Shown piece after piece: positions 20,699 through 30,495 of a stretch of DNA of 64,000 bases. Within the stretch, counting starts at the first letter, position 1; every line of letters starts with the position of its first letter. The notes beneath the pieces are model-generated. The model searched no databases. It saw nothing but the letters and a program-made list of their open reading frames with translations, and was not told where the DNA came from. The position numbers and the translations under genes were made by a program. This DNA comes from an alpha proteobacterium BAL199 (GTDB taxonomy: Bacteria > Pseudomonadota > Alphaproteobacteria > Thalassobaculales > Thalassobaculaceae), in NCBI GenBank assembly GCA_000171835.1, contig ABHC01000015.1, positions 84,028-148,027 of the forward strand, given 5' to 3'.

Positions 20699-22000
20699 AT
20701 GGCCGAGCACGTCATCAAACTGCCCGACGTCGGCGAAGGCGTGGCCGAAGCCGAGGTGGTCGAGTGGAACGTCAAGGTCGGTGACATCGTCCAGGAGGAC
20801 GCCATCCTCGCCAGCGTGATGACCGACAAGGCGGCGGTCGAGATCCCGTCGCCGGTCGCCGGCACGGTTTCCTGGCTGGGTGCCGAAGTCGGCGAGTCGC
20901 TCGCCGTAGGCTCGCCACTGGTGAAGATCGAGATTGCCGGCGATGCGCCAGTTCCGGTGGATGAGGAGTTGTCCGCCGAGTCGGACGGTCCGCCACCGCC
21001 TGCACCAATGCCATCAAGGTCCAAACCTGTGGCCACCCCTGCCCCTAGGGCCAAGACGACAGCGGCGTCCATGGCGCAACCGCAGGCCGGCATGCCGCGT
21101 CGTGAAGGCGAAAAGCCAAGCGCTTCACCCGCCGTGCGCAAGCGTGCCCGCGACGCCGGGATCGACCTGCGGCAGGTCCGCGGGTCGGGTCCCGCGGGCC
21201 GCATCAACCACGAGGATCTTGAGGCCTTCATCGAGGCCGGTCCGTTGGCCGCTGCCGGCACCGCGCTGCGAGCCGATACGTCGGTCAATGACGTCAAGGT
21301 CGTCGGCCTGCGCCGCAAGATCGCCGAGAAGATGGCGCTGTCCAAAAGCCGAATCGCCCACATCACCTATGTGGACGAGGTCGACGTTACCGCGCTTGAG
21401 GACCTGCGCGCCCAGCTCAACCGCCAGAAACAGGATACCCAGCCGAAACTGACCCTGCTGCCGTTCCTGATGCGGGCGATGGTTAAGGCGATCGCCGATC
21501 AGCCGGCGATGAACGCGCACTACGACGACGATGCCGGCGTCATCCACCAGTTTGGCGGGGTGCACATCGGCATCGCGGCGCAGACCCCGAACGGCTTGGT
21601 GGTTCCGGTGGTCAAGCACGCCGAGGCTCGCGACATCTGGAGCTGCGGTAGCGAGATGAACCGGTTAGCCGAGGTCGCCAAGGCCGGCACCGCCAGCCGG
21701 GACGAATTGAGCGGCTCGACCATCACCATCACCTCGCTTGGTGCGATGGGTGGTCTGGTGACGACGCCGGTGATCAACCATCCGGAGGTGGCGATCGTCG
21801 GGGTTAACAAGATCCAGGTCCGCCCGGTCTGGGACGGCAGCCAGTTCGTCCCGCGCAAGATGATGAACCTGTCGTCGAGCTTCGATCACCGGGTAATCGA
21901 CGGCTGGGACGCCGCGGTGTTCGTCCAGCGCATCAAGAGCCTGCTTGAGGCTCCCGCCATGATTTTCATGAGCGACCATCTTTATAAATCAACCAGTTAG
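20699..22000 (+). CDS. bkdB: Branched-chain 2-oxoacid dehydrogenase E2 (lipoamide acyltransferase)
   Basis: A 433-residue E2 with one lipoyl domain (residues 1-80; lipoylated Lys44 in MTDKAAVEIPSP). An Ala/Pro-rich linker and a peripheral-subunit-binding domain follow (about residues 140-175, AVRKRARDAGIDL). The catalytic acyltransferase domain has the His/Asp motif SFDHRVIDGWDA near the C-terminus. It transfers the branched acyl group to CoA. It ends just before an AT-rich gap and the E3 gene. Confidence 0.95.
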   Translation: MAEHVIKLPDVGEGVAEAEVVEWNVKVGDIVQEDAILASVMTDKAAVEIPSPVAGTVSWLGAEVGESLAVGSPLVKIEIAGDAPVPVDEELSAESDGPPPPAPMPSRSKPVATPAPRAKTTAASMAQPQAGMPRREGEKPSASPAVRKRARDAGIDLRQVRGSGPAGRINHEDLEAFIEAGPLAAAGTALRADTSVNDVKVVGLRRKIAEKMALSKSRIAHITYVDEVDVTALEDLRAQLNRQKQDTQPKLTLLPFLMRAMVKAIADQPAMNAHYDDDAGVIHQFGGVHIGIAAQTPNGLVVPVVKHAEARDIWSCGSEMNRLAEVAKAGTASRDELSGSTITITSLGAMGGLVTTPVINHPEVAIVGVNKIQVRPVWDGSQFVPRKMMNLSSSFDHRVIDGWDAAVFVQRIKSLLEAPAMIFMSDHLYKSTS

Positions 22001-22050
22001 CCTGATAATTTCCGATGTTTGTCATTTAGTTGTCAGGCTGTTTGTTTTCC
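21999..22050 (+). terminator. Possible stem-loop terminator or attenuator after bkdB
   Basis: AGCCTGA (21999-22005) can pair with TCAGGCT (22033-22039), followed at once by a T-rich run. The stem is only 7 bp with a 27-nt loop and begins at the bkdB stop codon, so termination is likely weak or partial. Confidence 0.35.
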
Positions 22051-22135
22051 TATTGTTCTTCGTCATCGGTGTTCCGGCGGAAGGAATGCCTATCACAAGG
22101 GAATTCTAGTAATGCTATGGTATGACAACTACCCT

Positions 22136-22163
22136 TTGTAACTTATTGATTTATCGATATAAT
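22136..22163 (+). promoter_or_regulatory. lpdV: Candidate sigma-70-type promoter for lpdV
   Basis: TTGTAA (22136-22141) and a perfect TATAAT (22158-22163) are 16 nt apart, inside an unusually AT-rich 193-nt gap and about 30 nt before the lpdV start. This suggests the E3 gene can be transcribed on its own as well as from the bkd promoter. Confidence 0.55.
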
Positions 22164-22193
22164 ATATGTTGATTTTCATCTGAGGGCATCGCC

Positions 22194-23588
22194 ATGAAGG
22201 ACATTTCCTGCACGGTGCTGGTGGTGGGTGCCGGTCCTGGCGGCTACGTCGCCGCGATCCGGGCCGGCCAGCTTGGTCTGGATACCGTCATCGTCGAGGC
22301 GAAGCGGCCGGGCGGGACCTGCCTGAACGTCGGCTGCATCCCGTCAAAGGCGCTGATCCACGCTGCGGACGAGTTCCTGAAGATCCGAGAGATGGCGCAG
22401 GGCAAGCGCACACCCGGCATCCGACTGGAGACGCCGAGCTTCGATCTCAGCGCCTGCCGGGACTGGAAGGACGGCATCGTGAACCGCTTGACCAACGGGG
22501 TCGCCGGACTGCTGAAGAAGGAGCGGGTCAAGACGGTGGAGGGCTGGGCCACCTTCCGCGACGGCAAGACCGTCGAAGTCACGACCGCGACCGGGCCGCA
22601 GGTGATCCGCGCCGAGCACGTGATCATCGCCACCGGGTCCGAGCCGGTAACCTTGCCATCGCTGCCGTTCGGCGGCCGGGTGATCTCCTCGACCGAAGCC
22701 CTCGCCCTGCCCACCCCACCGGAACGGCTGGTCGTGGTCGGCGCCGGCTACATCGGGCTGGAACTCGGAACCGCGTTCCGCAAGCTCGGGTCCGACGTCA
22801 CGATCGTCGAAGCCACCGACCGCATCCTGCCCCTGTACGACGCCGACCTCACGCGGCCGGTCGCCAACCGGCTGCACGACCTCGGGATCGCCGTGCACCT
22901 CGGCGCGAAGGCTCGCGGCATGGCCGGCGGCGAAGCGCTGCTGGTCGAGACCGCCGACGGCAGCGAGGCCCGGTTTCCGGCCGACGCGGTGCTGGTGACC
23001 GTCGGCCGTCGGCCGCTGACCGAGGGCTGGGGTCGCGAGGAACTGGCGCTCGACATGGACGGCCAGTTCATCGCGATCGACGAGCACTGCCGCACCTCGA
23101 TGCGCGGCATCTATGCAGTCGGCGACGTCACCGGCGAGCCCATGCTGGCCCACCGGGCGATGGCGCAGGGCGAAATGGTGGCCGAGATCATAGCCGGCGA
23201 GAAGCGTGCCTGGGACAAGGTGTCGATCCCGGCGGTCTGCTTCACCGACCCGGAGATCGTCACAGCCGGCCTGTCGCCGGAGCAGGCTCGCGCCGCCGGG
23301 CTCGAGATCAAGACCGGGCAGTTCCCGTTCCAGGCCAACGGCCGGGCCATGACGACCGAAATCGAGGAAGGTTTCGTGCGGATCGTCGCCCGCGCCGACA
23401 ATCATCTGGTGCTGGGACTGCAAGCGGTCGGCACCGGCGTATCGGAATTGTCCTCATCATTCAGCCTCGCCCTGGAGATGGGCTGTCGGCTGGAGGACGT
23501 CGCAGCGACGATCCACGCCCACCCGACGCTGAGCGAAGCTATTCCGGAAGCCGCGCTGCGGACCCTGGGGCACGCCCTGCACATCTGA
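22194..23588 (+). CDS. lpdV: Dihydrolipoyl dehydrogenase (E3)
   Basis: A 464-residue flavoprotein disulfide reductase. It has the FAD motif [12 protein letters not shown] (residues ~10-21), the redox-active disulfide Cys43/Cys48 in [13 protein letters not shown], a second Rossmann motif [12 protein letters not shown] for NAD, and the C-terminal [13 protein letters not shown] containing the catalytic His-Glu pair. It reoxidises the lipoyl groups of the Bkd complex and possibly of other 2-oxoacid dehydrogenases. Start at ATG 22194 behind GAGGG (22182-22186). It ends 15 nt from a convergent gene. Confidence 0.95.
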   Translation: MKDISCTVLVVGAGPGGYVAAIRAGQLGLDTVIVEAKRPGGTCLNVGCIPSKALIHAADEFLKIREMAQGKRTPGIRLETPSFDLSACRDWKDGIVNRLTNGVAGLLKKERVKTVEGWATFRDGKTVEVTTATGPQVIRAEHVIIATGSEPVTLPSLPFGGRVISSTEALALPTPPERLVVVGAGYIGLELGTAFRKLGSDVTIVEATDRILPLYDADLTRPVANRLHDLGIAVHLGAKARGMAGGEALLVETADGSEARFPADAVLVTVGRRPLTEGWGREELALDMDGQFIAIDEHCRTSMRGIYAVGDVTGEPMLAHRAMAQGEMVAEIIAGEKRAWDKVSIPAVCFTDPEIVTAGLSPEQARAAGLEIKTGQFPFQANGRAMTTEIEEGFVRIVARADNHLVLGLQAVGTGVSELSSSFSLALEMGCRLEDVAATIHAHPTLSEAIPEAALRTLGHALHI

Positions 23589-23603
23589 GGCAGCCAGCGG
23601 CCT

Positions 23604-25034
23604 TCAGAGCTGGGCTTCCAGCGGCAGCAGGTACAGGGCCCACGCCAGGAAGGTCCGCCACAGCGTCGTTCCAGGTTCGCGCTCCAACTCGACGGTGCCG
23701 TCTCCATCGTCGGTCCGCCAGACTAGGCCGCGGCCCCGCAGCATCGGCTGGAAGGCCTTCGACGGTGCCATCCCGTCTTCGATGAACGCCGTGACCTGCT
23801 CGGCCAGCGCCGGGCTGCGAACCAGCAGCCCGATCTCGGTGTTCAGGGTCGCCGAGCGCGGATCGAGGTTGAGCGAGCCGATGAACACGTCGCGCTGGTC
23901 GATCACCGCGGCCTTGGTATGCAGGTTTACGATCGACCCGTTTCGAACCGACGTGCGGAAAGGTTTGTCGCGCAGTTCATACAACTGAATACCGGCGCGC
24001 AGCAGCGGCATGCGGTACTGTCGATACGCAGCGTATGCGAGTGGTACATCGCCCGATCCTGCTGAGTTGGTCAGGATGCGGACCTGTGTGCCCCGGCGCA
24101 CCAGCCGACTGAGCAGCCGGGTCCCGAACCGTGTCGGGATGAAGTACGTGGCCTCGATCAGCAGTTCCCGCATAGGCGTGCCTTCCAGGCGCGCCAACAA
24201 GTCCCTCAGCAACCGCGGCTCGCCCGTCTCCGGCTTGTCCGGGGAGTCCACCAGCACCATCGCCTGATCGGCCACGATCAGTTCGGCGAACCGGCACCGG
24301 ATCTGCTGCTCCAGGTCACCCAGATCCAGCGCGGGATAGCGGACCGGCTGGGCCTTCTCTGCCGGTCGGATCTTGCGTCGCAAACCGCGTCGCACCGTCG
24401 ACCGCACGTCTGCCAAGCGCCACCGGCCACGATCCAGGGCATGGATCGGCCGGCTGAACGAACTGTTCCAGAAGGCGTCGAACGACTCTGCCACCCGCGC
24501 AACCACCGGACCGGCGGCGAACAGATCCAGGTCCCGAAAGTTCCGCTGCGAATCCAGTTCGAAATACCGGTCACCGACATTGCGGCCACCGACGACAGCG
24601 ACCGCCCGGTCGGCGATAAACGCCTTGTTGTGCATCCGACGGCTTACCCGCCTGGCCTGGAACAACAGGCCGAACACCAAGCCGAAACGGCGTGGAAACG
24701 GGTTGTACAGCCGGACTTCGACGTTCGGATAGGCACCGAGCCGGGCCAGTTCGGGATCGCTGCGGGTCGCCCCGATGTCGTCGAGAAGCAGCCGAACCCG
24801 TACGCCCCGATCCGCGGCGTCCAGCAGCGCCATCAGCAGCCGGCGGCCGCTCCAGTCGTCCTCCCAGAGGTAATACTGGACGTCCAAGGTCCTTTGGCTC
24901 GCCGCGGCCAGGCCGTGCAGCGTCAGGAATGCCTCCTGCCCTGTCCGGATGAGGGAAAACCCCGATCGACCGTCGTCCGGTACATGCCGGCGACACAGGT
25001 CATCGAGCTGGGCCGTACACTCGTTCACGTCCAT
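23604..25034 (-). CDS. Phospholipase D-family protein, cardiolipin synthase C-like
   Basis: A 476-residue PLD-superfamily protein with two HKD motifs: HNKAFIAD followed by GGRNVGDRYF, and HTKAAVID followed by GSLNLDPRS. Blocks LDVQYYLWEDD and VEVRLYNPF resemble E. coli ClsC (YmdC, about the same length), which makes cardiolipin from phosphatidylglycerol and phosphatidylethanolamine. Start placed at 25034 (MDVNECT); it overlaps the end of the EEP gene by 10 nt. A possible upstream extension to 25100 lies inside the EEP gene and is unlikely. PLD-type phosphodiesterase activity is sure; the lipid substrate is inferred. Confidence 0.85.
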   Translation of the reverse strand: MDVNECTAQLDDLCRRHVPDDGRSGFSLIRTGQEAFLTLHGLAAASQRTLDVQYYLWEDDWSGRRLLMALLDAADRGVRVRLLLDDIGATRSDPELARLGAYPNVEVRLYNPFPRRFGLVFGLLFQARRVSRRMHNKAFIADRAVAVVGGRNVGDRYFELDSQRNFRDLDLFAAGPVVARVAESFDAFWNSSFSRPIHALDRGRWRLADVRSTVRRGLRRKIRPAEKAQPVRYPALDLGDLEQQIRCRFAELIVADQAMVLVDSPDKPETGEPRLLRDLLARLEGTPMRELLIEATYFIPTRFGTRLLSRLVRRGTQVRILTNSAGSGDVPLAYAAYRQYRMPLLRAGIQLYELRDKPFRTSVRNGSIVNLHTKAAVIDQRDVFIGSLNLDPRSATLNTEIGLLVRSPALAEQVTAFIEDGMAPSKAFQPMLRGRGLVWRTDDGDGTVELEREPGTTLWRTFLAWALYLLPLEAQL

Positions 25035-25771
25035 GACGTACGCGCCACATGGTGACGTTGCGCAGCCGCGGCCGGCCCGGCCGAGGTGATGCTGGCCCAC
25101 ACCGGCAGATGATCTGAGGCGACGCGAGACTTAGCCGACACATGCACGCCGGCGTCTTCGACCCGCAGATCGAGGCTGGTAATGATTCTGTCCAGCGTGG
25201 CGATCGGCCGACGGGAGTGGAAGCTCTGCCCTGGAACCGCGACATGATGATGCTTGGCAAACATAGCTAGGCAACCGCCGCCGAGCGTCCACTCGTTCAG
25301 ATCGCCCATCATGACCGTCGGCAGCGGTTCCTCCAGCGCCTCCAGTGTCATGAGCACCGCCCGAGCCTGCCGGCGACGCCACAGGCCGAGCAGGCCAAGG
25401 TGCATACCCAGCACCCGGATGGCCGTACCACGGACCCGAAGATCAGCAAGGATCGCGCCCCGAGGTTCGAACGACGGGAGTTCCAGGCGACGGTGCGACA
25501 GCACCTCCACATCCCGGCCAATCAGCAGCGCGTTGCCGTGCCAGCCGAGGCTGTCCGGCCTGACGCCGAACCGCACCGGTTTGAAGCTGGTTTCAGCCAC
25601 GATGCTGTCCGGTGACAATACCGACGCCCGGGCGCCGAACCGGCGATCGACTTCCTGCAAGGCCACCACATCGGCGTCGAGCTCGCCGAGCACGGCAAGC
25701 ACGCGATCTGGACGTCGACGCAGATCGGTCCCGACGCTCTTGCAGATGTTGTAGGAGGCAACGCGCAGCAT
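25025..25771 (-). CDS. Endonuclease/exonuclease/phosphatase (EEP) family protein
   Basis: A 248-residue EEP-fold hydrolase with the motifs SYNICKSVG, LQEVDRRFG (metal-binding Glu), GDLNEW and the C-terminal SDHLPVWA. Start placed at ATG 25771, just before RVASYN; an ATG at 25798 is possible and the frame stays open to 25936, but that part shows no family features. It overlaps the PLD gene by 10 nt. The same pairing occurs in E. coli (ybhP beside clsB), suggesting a shared role in lipid or membrane phosphodiester metabolism. No signal peptide is seen with this start. Confidence 0.82.
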   Translation of the reverse strand: MLRVASYNICKSVGTDLRRRPDRVLAVLGELDADVVALQEVDRRFGARASVLSPDSIVAETSFKPVRFGVRPDSLGWHGNALLIGRDVEVLSHRRLELPSFEPRGAILADLRVRGTAIRVLGMHLGLLGLWRRRQARAVLMTLEALEEPLPTVMMGDLNEWTLGGGCLAMFAKHHHVAVPGQSFHSRRPIATLDRIITSLDLRVEDAGVHVSAKSRVASDHLPVWASITSAGPAAAAQRHHVARTSWT

Positions 25772-25934
25772 ACCAGACACCAGTTGGGGACGGACCATCC
25801 GCTGGGGAACCGCCGTCGGCCGCAATGGTGGCGCCTGTGCGTCAATTCTGTCGATCCCGGGACCATCAGGCGTGATGCCTCCGTCACGCTGACGGAGTAC
25901 AAATGAACGGATGGCCGAGGAAAGGGAGCGCGGC

Positions 25935-27779
25935 ATGGGCGTGATACGACTGACGGCAGCGCAGGCCGTCGTGCGCTACCTCGCGGCGCAAATGACGTCG
26001 CTCGACGGCACCCAGGTTCCATTGTTCGCAGGGGTCTGGGCAATCTTCGGCCATGGGAACGTCGCTGGACTGGGGGAGGCGCTGTGGCACGCACGCGAGG
26101 CTCTGCCGACCTTCCGGGCGCACAACGAGCAGGCGATGACGCTGGCCGCCATTGCCTACGCCAAGGCCAGCAACCGCCGCCGCATGATGGCGTGTACTAC
26201 CTCGATCGGCCCCGGTGCGTTGAACATGGTGACCGCCGCCGCGGTGGCGCATGTCAACCGGCTGCCGGTGCTGCTGCTGCCGGGCGACACCTTCGCCGGC
26301 CGCCTGCCCGATCCCGTTCTGCAGCAGGTCGAGCATTTCGGCGATCCAACCGTGACCGCCAACGACTGCTTCCGGCCGGTCTCACGCTGGTTCGACCGGA
26401 TCACCCGGCCGGAACAACTGCTGACCTCCTTGCCGCGCGCTCTGCAGGTGCTGACGGATCCGGCGGAGTGCGGACCGGTGACCCTGTGCTTGTCGCAGGA
26501 TGTGCAGGCCGAAGCCTACGACTATCCCGACGCTTTCTTCGCCGAGACCCTGCGTCAGACGCGTCGGCAGGCGGCCGACCCGGATGAACTGGCACGGGCC
26601 GTAGATCTGCTGCGCAAGGCCGAGCGCCCCCTGCTGGTCGCCGGTGGTGGCGTGCTGTACTCGGACGCCGCCGACACTTTGCGCAACTTCGCCGAACGGC
26701 ACCGGATCCCGGTGGCCGAGACCCAAGCCGGCAAGGGTGCCCTGCCTTGGAATCATCCGCAGAACGTCGGCGCGGTCGGCGTCACCGGCACCGAGGCCGC
26801 GAACATCCTGGCGCGCGACGCCGACGTCATCCTTGCGGTCGGTACCCGCCTCCAGGATTTCACCACCGGGTCGCGAGCGCTGCTGCCGGGTGAGGCGCAG
26901 TTGATCCAGCTCAACGTGGCAGCGTTCGACGCCGGCAAGCACAGCTCGGCACCACTGGTCGGCGATGCCCGTCGGACATTACAGGATCTGAGTGATGTCC
27001 TTGGCGACCATACCGCTCCGTTGGCGTGGCAGAACCGGACAGCGGAGGTCATCGCTGGCTGGAACGCGGTGGTCGACCGGGTGACGGCTGCCAGCAACGC
27101 CGACCTGCCCTCCGATGCCCAGGTGCTTGGCGCGGTCAATCGACAGGCGCAGGCCGAAGACGTCGTGGTCTGTGCGGCCGGCGGTCTGCCGGGCGAATTG
27201 CACAAGCTGTGGCGCGCGCCGGGACCGGGCAGCTATCACCTGGAATACGGATTCTCCTGCATGGGCTACGAGATCGCCGGCGGACTCGGAGTGCGGATGG
27301 CGCGGCCCGGCGGCGAGGTGTTCGTGCTGGTCGGCGACGGCTCCTACCTGATGTTGAACTCCGAGGTCGCCACTTCGGTGATGCTCGGTCGCAAGCTGGT
27401 GATCGTGGTCCTCGACAACGGCGGGTTCGGCTGCATCAACCGGCTGCAACAGGCCTGTGGCGGTGCGCCGTTCAACAACCTGTTCGACCATGTCGACCAC
27501 CGTGTCGACACCGCGGGCGTCGACTTTGCCGCGCACGCCCGAAGCCTCGGCGCCACCGCCGAGAAGATCGCGGGGATCGCCGACCTGGAGGCAGCACTGA
27601 AACGGGCGCGGGCCTCCGCCGGAACCTACGCGATCGTCATCGACACCGACCCGCTGGTCTCGACGTCAGAAGGCGGTGCGTGGTGGGACGTGGCGGTGCC
27701 CGAGGTATCCGAACGCGCCCAGGTCCGGCAGGCCCACGCGAAATACATCAAGGCTTTTGCGCACCGGAAACTGGTCTGA
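25935..27779 (+). CDS. iolD: 3D-(3,5/4)-trihydroxycyclohexane-1,2-dione acylhydrolase
   Basis: A 614-residue thiamine-diphosphate enzyme of the acetolactate synthase fold. Start at ATG 25935 (MGVIRLTAAQAVV) behind GGGAG; the earlier ATG at 25911 lacks a site. The PYR-domain Glu is in RAHNEQAMTL, and the ThDP motif is VGDGSYLMLN...LDNGGFGCIN. Blocks such as QVPLFAGVWAIFGHGN are typical of IolD, which opens the ring of the trione/dione in myo-inositol breakdown. It is followed 23 nt later by iolE; iolB, iolC, iolG and iolA are not in the window. Confidence 0.92.
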   Translation: MGVIRLTAAQAVVRYLAAQMTSLDGTQVPLFAGVWAIFGHGNVAGLGEALWHAREALPTFRAHNEQAMTLAAIAYAKASNRRRMMACTTSIGPGALNMVTAAAVAHVNRLPVLLLPGDTFAGRLPDPVLQQVEHFGDPTVTANDCFRPVSRWFDRITRPEQLLTSLPRALQVLTDPAECGPVTLCLSQDVQAEAYDYPDAFFAETLRQTRRQAADPDELARAVDLLRKAERPLLVAGGGVLYSDAADTLRNFAERHRIPVAETQAGKGALPWNHPQNVGAVGVTGTEAANILARDADVILAVGTRLQDFTTGSRALLPGEAQLIQLNVAAFDAGKHSSAPLVGDARRTLQDLSDVLGDHTAPLAWQNRTAEVIAGWNAVVDRVTAASNADLPSDAQVLGAVNRQAQAEDVVVCAAGGLPGELHKLWRAPGPGSYHLEYGFSCMGYEIAGGLGVRMARPGGEVFVLVGDGSYLMLNSEVATSVMLGRKLVIVVLDNGGFGCINRLQQACGGAPFNNLFDHVDHRVDTAGVDFAAHARSLGATAEKIAGIADLEAALKRARASAGTYAIVIDTDPLVSTSEGGAWWDVAVPEVSERAQVRQAHAKYIKAFAHRKLV

Positions 27780-27802
27780 CCGACGCGCCCGTAGGAGAAC
27801 CC

Positions 27803-28702
27803 ATGACCGTCCAACTCGGCACCAATCCGATCGCCTGGAGCAACGACGACCTGCCGGAACTCGGCGGTGACACGCCATTGGAGACCTGCCTGTCCGAGGC
27901 GGCCCAAGCCGGCTTCTCCGGCATCGAGTTGGGCAATAAGTTTCCACGAGAACCGGCGGCGTTGGCCGCGACATTGAAGCCGCACGGCCTGAAGCTGGTA
28001 TCGGGATGGTACGGCGCCCTGCTGCGCGAACGGTCGGTCGAGGATGAGATCCGGGCGATGCAGCCGCATCTCGACCTGCTCGCCGCCATGGCGTGCCCGG
28101 TGATGGTATTCGCCGAGGTCGGCGGCAGCGTCCAGGGGCAACGGGGCACGCCGCTGGCGAGCCGACCGGTCATGACCGACCCTGAGTGGCGAGGCTATCT
28201 CCCGAAGATCACCGCGGTTGCCGAGCACATGGCGGCGCGTGGCGTCAGCCTCGCCTATCACCACCACATGGGCACGGTGATTGAGAAGGCAAACGAGGTC
28301 GATCGCCTGATGGCTGGCACGCCGAAAGTGGTCGGCCTGCTGTACGACACCGGCCACCTGACCTTTGCCGGCGACGATCCCTCAGCGGTCGCCGAACGTT
28401 GGGCGAGCCGCATCGTCCACGTCCACGCCAAGGATGTGCGACCCGAGGTGATGCGGCAGGCTGTCGCTGAACGCTGGAGCTTCCTGGACGCAGTCGTAGC
28501 CGGAGTGTTCACCGTGCCGGGAGACGGTTGCGTCGACTTCCGCCAGGCGTTGGCGCCGGTTGCACGGTCGGGGTACGCTGGCTGGTGGATCGTCGAGGCC
28601 GAGCAGGATCCGGCCAAGGCCGAGCCGCTCACCTATGCCCGACTGGGCCACGCTCACCTGACAGCGACCGCGCGAGCCCTCGGCGTCAACCTCGCCCGGT
28701 GA
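27803..28702 (+). CDS. iolE: myo-Inosose-2 dehydratase
   Basis: A 299-residue TIM-barrel (xylose isomerase-like) protein. Start ATG 27803 behind GTAGGAGAACCC; the open frame before it runs through iolD and is not real. IolE hallmarks: LGTNPIAWSNDDLPELGG, FSGIELGNKFPRE, YHHHMGTVIE and LYDTGHLTFAG, which include metal-binding His, Glu and Asp. It removes water from 2-keto-myo-inositol to give the dione used by IolD. It is in an operon with iolD and ends 12 nt from convergent garD. Confidence 0.93.
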   Translation: MTVQLGTNPIAWSNDDLPELGGDTPLETCLSEAAQAGFSGIELGNKFPREPAALAATLKPHGLKLVSGWYGALLRERSVEDEIRAMQPHLDLLAAMACPVMVFAEVGGSVQGQRGTPLASRPVMTDPEWRGYLPKITAVAEHMAARGVSLAYHHHMGTVIEKANEVDRLMAGTPKVVGLLYDTGHLTFAGDDPSAVAERWASRIVHVHAKDVRPEVMRQAVAERWSFLDAVVAGVFTVPGDGCVDFRQALAPVARSGYAGWWIVEAEQDPAKAEPLTYARLGHAHLTATARALGVNLAR

Positions 28703-28714
28703 GACTCGACCGTT

Positions 28715-30280
28715 TCAGGTGATCGGCGCCGGGTTGAACAGCGCCAGCGAGTTGTGCAGCTTCCACTGCTCCGCCCAGGTCTTCCGGCGGCCGCTGGCGG
28801 TGTCGAGCATCAGCCGGAACAACTCCCATCCGACATCCTCGATCGTCGCCTCACCGGTAGCGATACGCCCGGCGTCGACGTCCATCAGATCGTGCCAGCG
28901 CCGCGCCAAGTCGCTGCGGGTCGCGACCTTGATCACCGGCACCTCGGCGAGACCATAGGGCGTGCCGCGTCCGGTGGTGAAGACGTGCACATTGATTCCG
29001 GCCGCCACCTGCAGGGTGCCGCAGACGAAGTCGCTGGCCGGGGTGGCAGCGTACAGCAGCCCCTTCTGCCGGGTCTTCTCGCCGGGCGAGACCACGCCGG
29101 AGATCGGCGCCGTGCCGGACTTGACGATCGAGCCCATGGCCTTCTCGACGATGTTCGACAGCCCACCCTTCTTGTTGCCGGGCGTGGTGTTGGCGCTGCG
29201 GTCGACCATCCCCTTGCTCAAATAGTCGTCGTACCAGCGCATCTCGCGGATCATCGCCTCAGCCACTTCCGGGGTCGCGGCGCGCGCCGTCAGTTGGTCG
29301 ATGCCGTCGCGGACCTCGGTGACTTCCGAGAACATCACCGTCGCGCCGGCCCGGACCAGAAGGTCAGTCGCGAAACCGACAGCCGGGTTCGCGGTCACCC
29401 CGGAGAACGCGTCGCTGCCGCCGCACTGCACACCGACCATCAGGTCGGACGCCGGGCAGGTCTCGCGCCGCCGCCGGTTCAGCTTCTCCAGATGGCCTTC
29501 CGCCATCTCCATGATCGAGCGGATCATCGCGTCGAAGCCGACGTGGCGGTCGTCCTGCAGCGTGACCAGGCCGAACTCCGGCCCCGATCCCTCGCTCAAA
29601 CGGCCGAACGTACCTGGCGGGATCAGCCGCTCCGGCTGCAGCTTCTCGCAACCCAGGCTGACCACCATTGCCGTGCCGCCGAAGTTCGGGTTCAGGCTGA
29701 TGTTGCGCAGCGTGCGGATCGGGATGTAGGCGTCCGGCGCGTCGATCGCGACACCGCAGCCGTAGGTATGCTCCAGCCCGATGACATCATCGACGTTGGG
29801 GTAGCGCGGCAGCAACTCGTCCTTGATCCGCCGTACCGCGAACTCCACCACGCCGGACACGCATTGCACGGTCGTTGTGATCGCCAGGATGTTGCGGCTA
29901 CCGACCGTCCCGTCAGCGTTTCGATAACCTTCGAAAGTGTAGCCGTCCAGCGGCGGCAGAGGCTCGATCTTGCGGGTAGCGATCGGCAGATTGGTGAGTT
30001 CAGGCGGCGCCGGCATCCGAAGGGTGCGTTCGTTGATCCAGGAGCCGGCGGCGATTGCCTCGATGGCCTGGCCGATCATCACGTTGTAGCGCAACACCGG
30101 CGCATCGGTGGCAATATCCCGCAATGCCACCTTGTGCCCCTGTGGCACGTGTTCGCGCAACGTCAGCCCGCACGAAAACGACGTGCCCGCCGGCAACCCG
30201 CCGTCGTTGGCGATGATTGCCACGTTGTCGTCGGGGTGCATTCGGATGAACAGCGGCTGTCCCTGAACCGGCTGCGCCAT
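28715..30280 (-). CDS. garD: Galactarate dehydratase
   Basis: A 521-residue member of the UxaA/GarD family, matching E. coli GarD in length and in many blocks ([56 protein letters not shown] region, [10 protein letters not shown]). It has an N-terminal SAF domain, then the large catalytic domain. Start set at 30280 because GGAAGGA lies just upstream; the frame is open to 30361 without family similarity. It dehydrates galactarate to 5-keto-4-deoxyglucarate. A 12-bp perfect palindrome lies upstream. No garL, garR or garK gene is visible nearby. Confidence 0.92.
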   Translation of the reverse strand: MAQPVQGQPLFIRMHPDDNVAIIANDGGLPAGTSFSCGLTLREHVPQGHKVALRDIATDAPVLRYNVMIGQAIEAIAAGSWINERTLRMPAPPELTNLPIATRKIEPLPPLDGYTFEGYRNADGTVGSRNILAITTTVQCVSGVVEFAVRRIKDELLPRYPNVDDVIGLEHTYGCGVAIDAPDAYIPIRTLRNISLNPNFGGTAMVVSLGCEKLQPERLIPPGTFGRLSEGSGPEFGLVTLQDDRHVGFDAMIRSIMEMAEGHLEKLNRRRRETCPASDLMVGVQCGGSDAFSGVTANPAVGFATDLLVRAGATVMFSEVTEVRDGIDQLTARAATPEVAEAMIREMRWYDDYLSKGMVDRSANTTPGNKKGGLSNIVEKAMGSIVKSGTAPISGVVSPGEKTRQKGLLYAATPASDFVCGTLQVAAGINVHVFTTGRGTPYGLAEVPVIKVATRSDLARRWHDLMDVDAGRIATGEATIEDVGWELFRLMLDTASGRRKTWAEQWKLHNSLALFNPAPIT

Positions 30281-30391
30281 GACGGTCGTTCCTTCCCCTC
30301 GAAATTCCACTCTGTGAGCAACGCCGCCGCAACAATCGGTGGGTCCAGTCCCAATATGCAAGCCGATCAGGATTGACGATCATTATTTATG

Positions 30392-30403
30392 TTGATATCA
30401 ACT
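30392..30403. promoter_or_regulatory. Perfect 12-bp palindrome between garD and VOC gene
   Basis: GTTGATATCAAC is a perfect palindrome in an AT-rich stretch between divergent garD and the VOC gene. Its shape resembles operators of FadR-subfamily GntR regulators, which often control hexarate and hexuronate genes. No regulator gene is adjacent, so this is a candidate only. Confidence 0.45.
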
Positions 30404-30495
30404 TATTAAGAACGAAAACATGACCTCGGTCAGCCGTATCAGCAATGCCGAAGTCCCGTTCGACTCAGATCCACCGAATTGATGGAGAGAATCGC

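Noticed and set aside
25911..25936. Upstream starts for iolD and for the EEP gene, which would make the two genes overlap head to head
   Set aside because: iolD has a good ribosome site for ATG 25935, and the extra N-terminal EEP residues show no family similarity.
28754..30376. 540-codon plus-strand open frame opposite garD
   Set aside because: Shadow of garD, with no ribosome site and no protein features.
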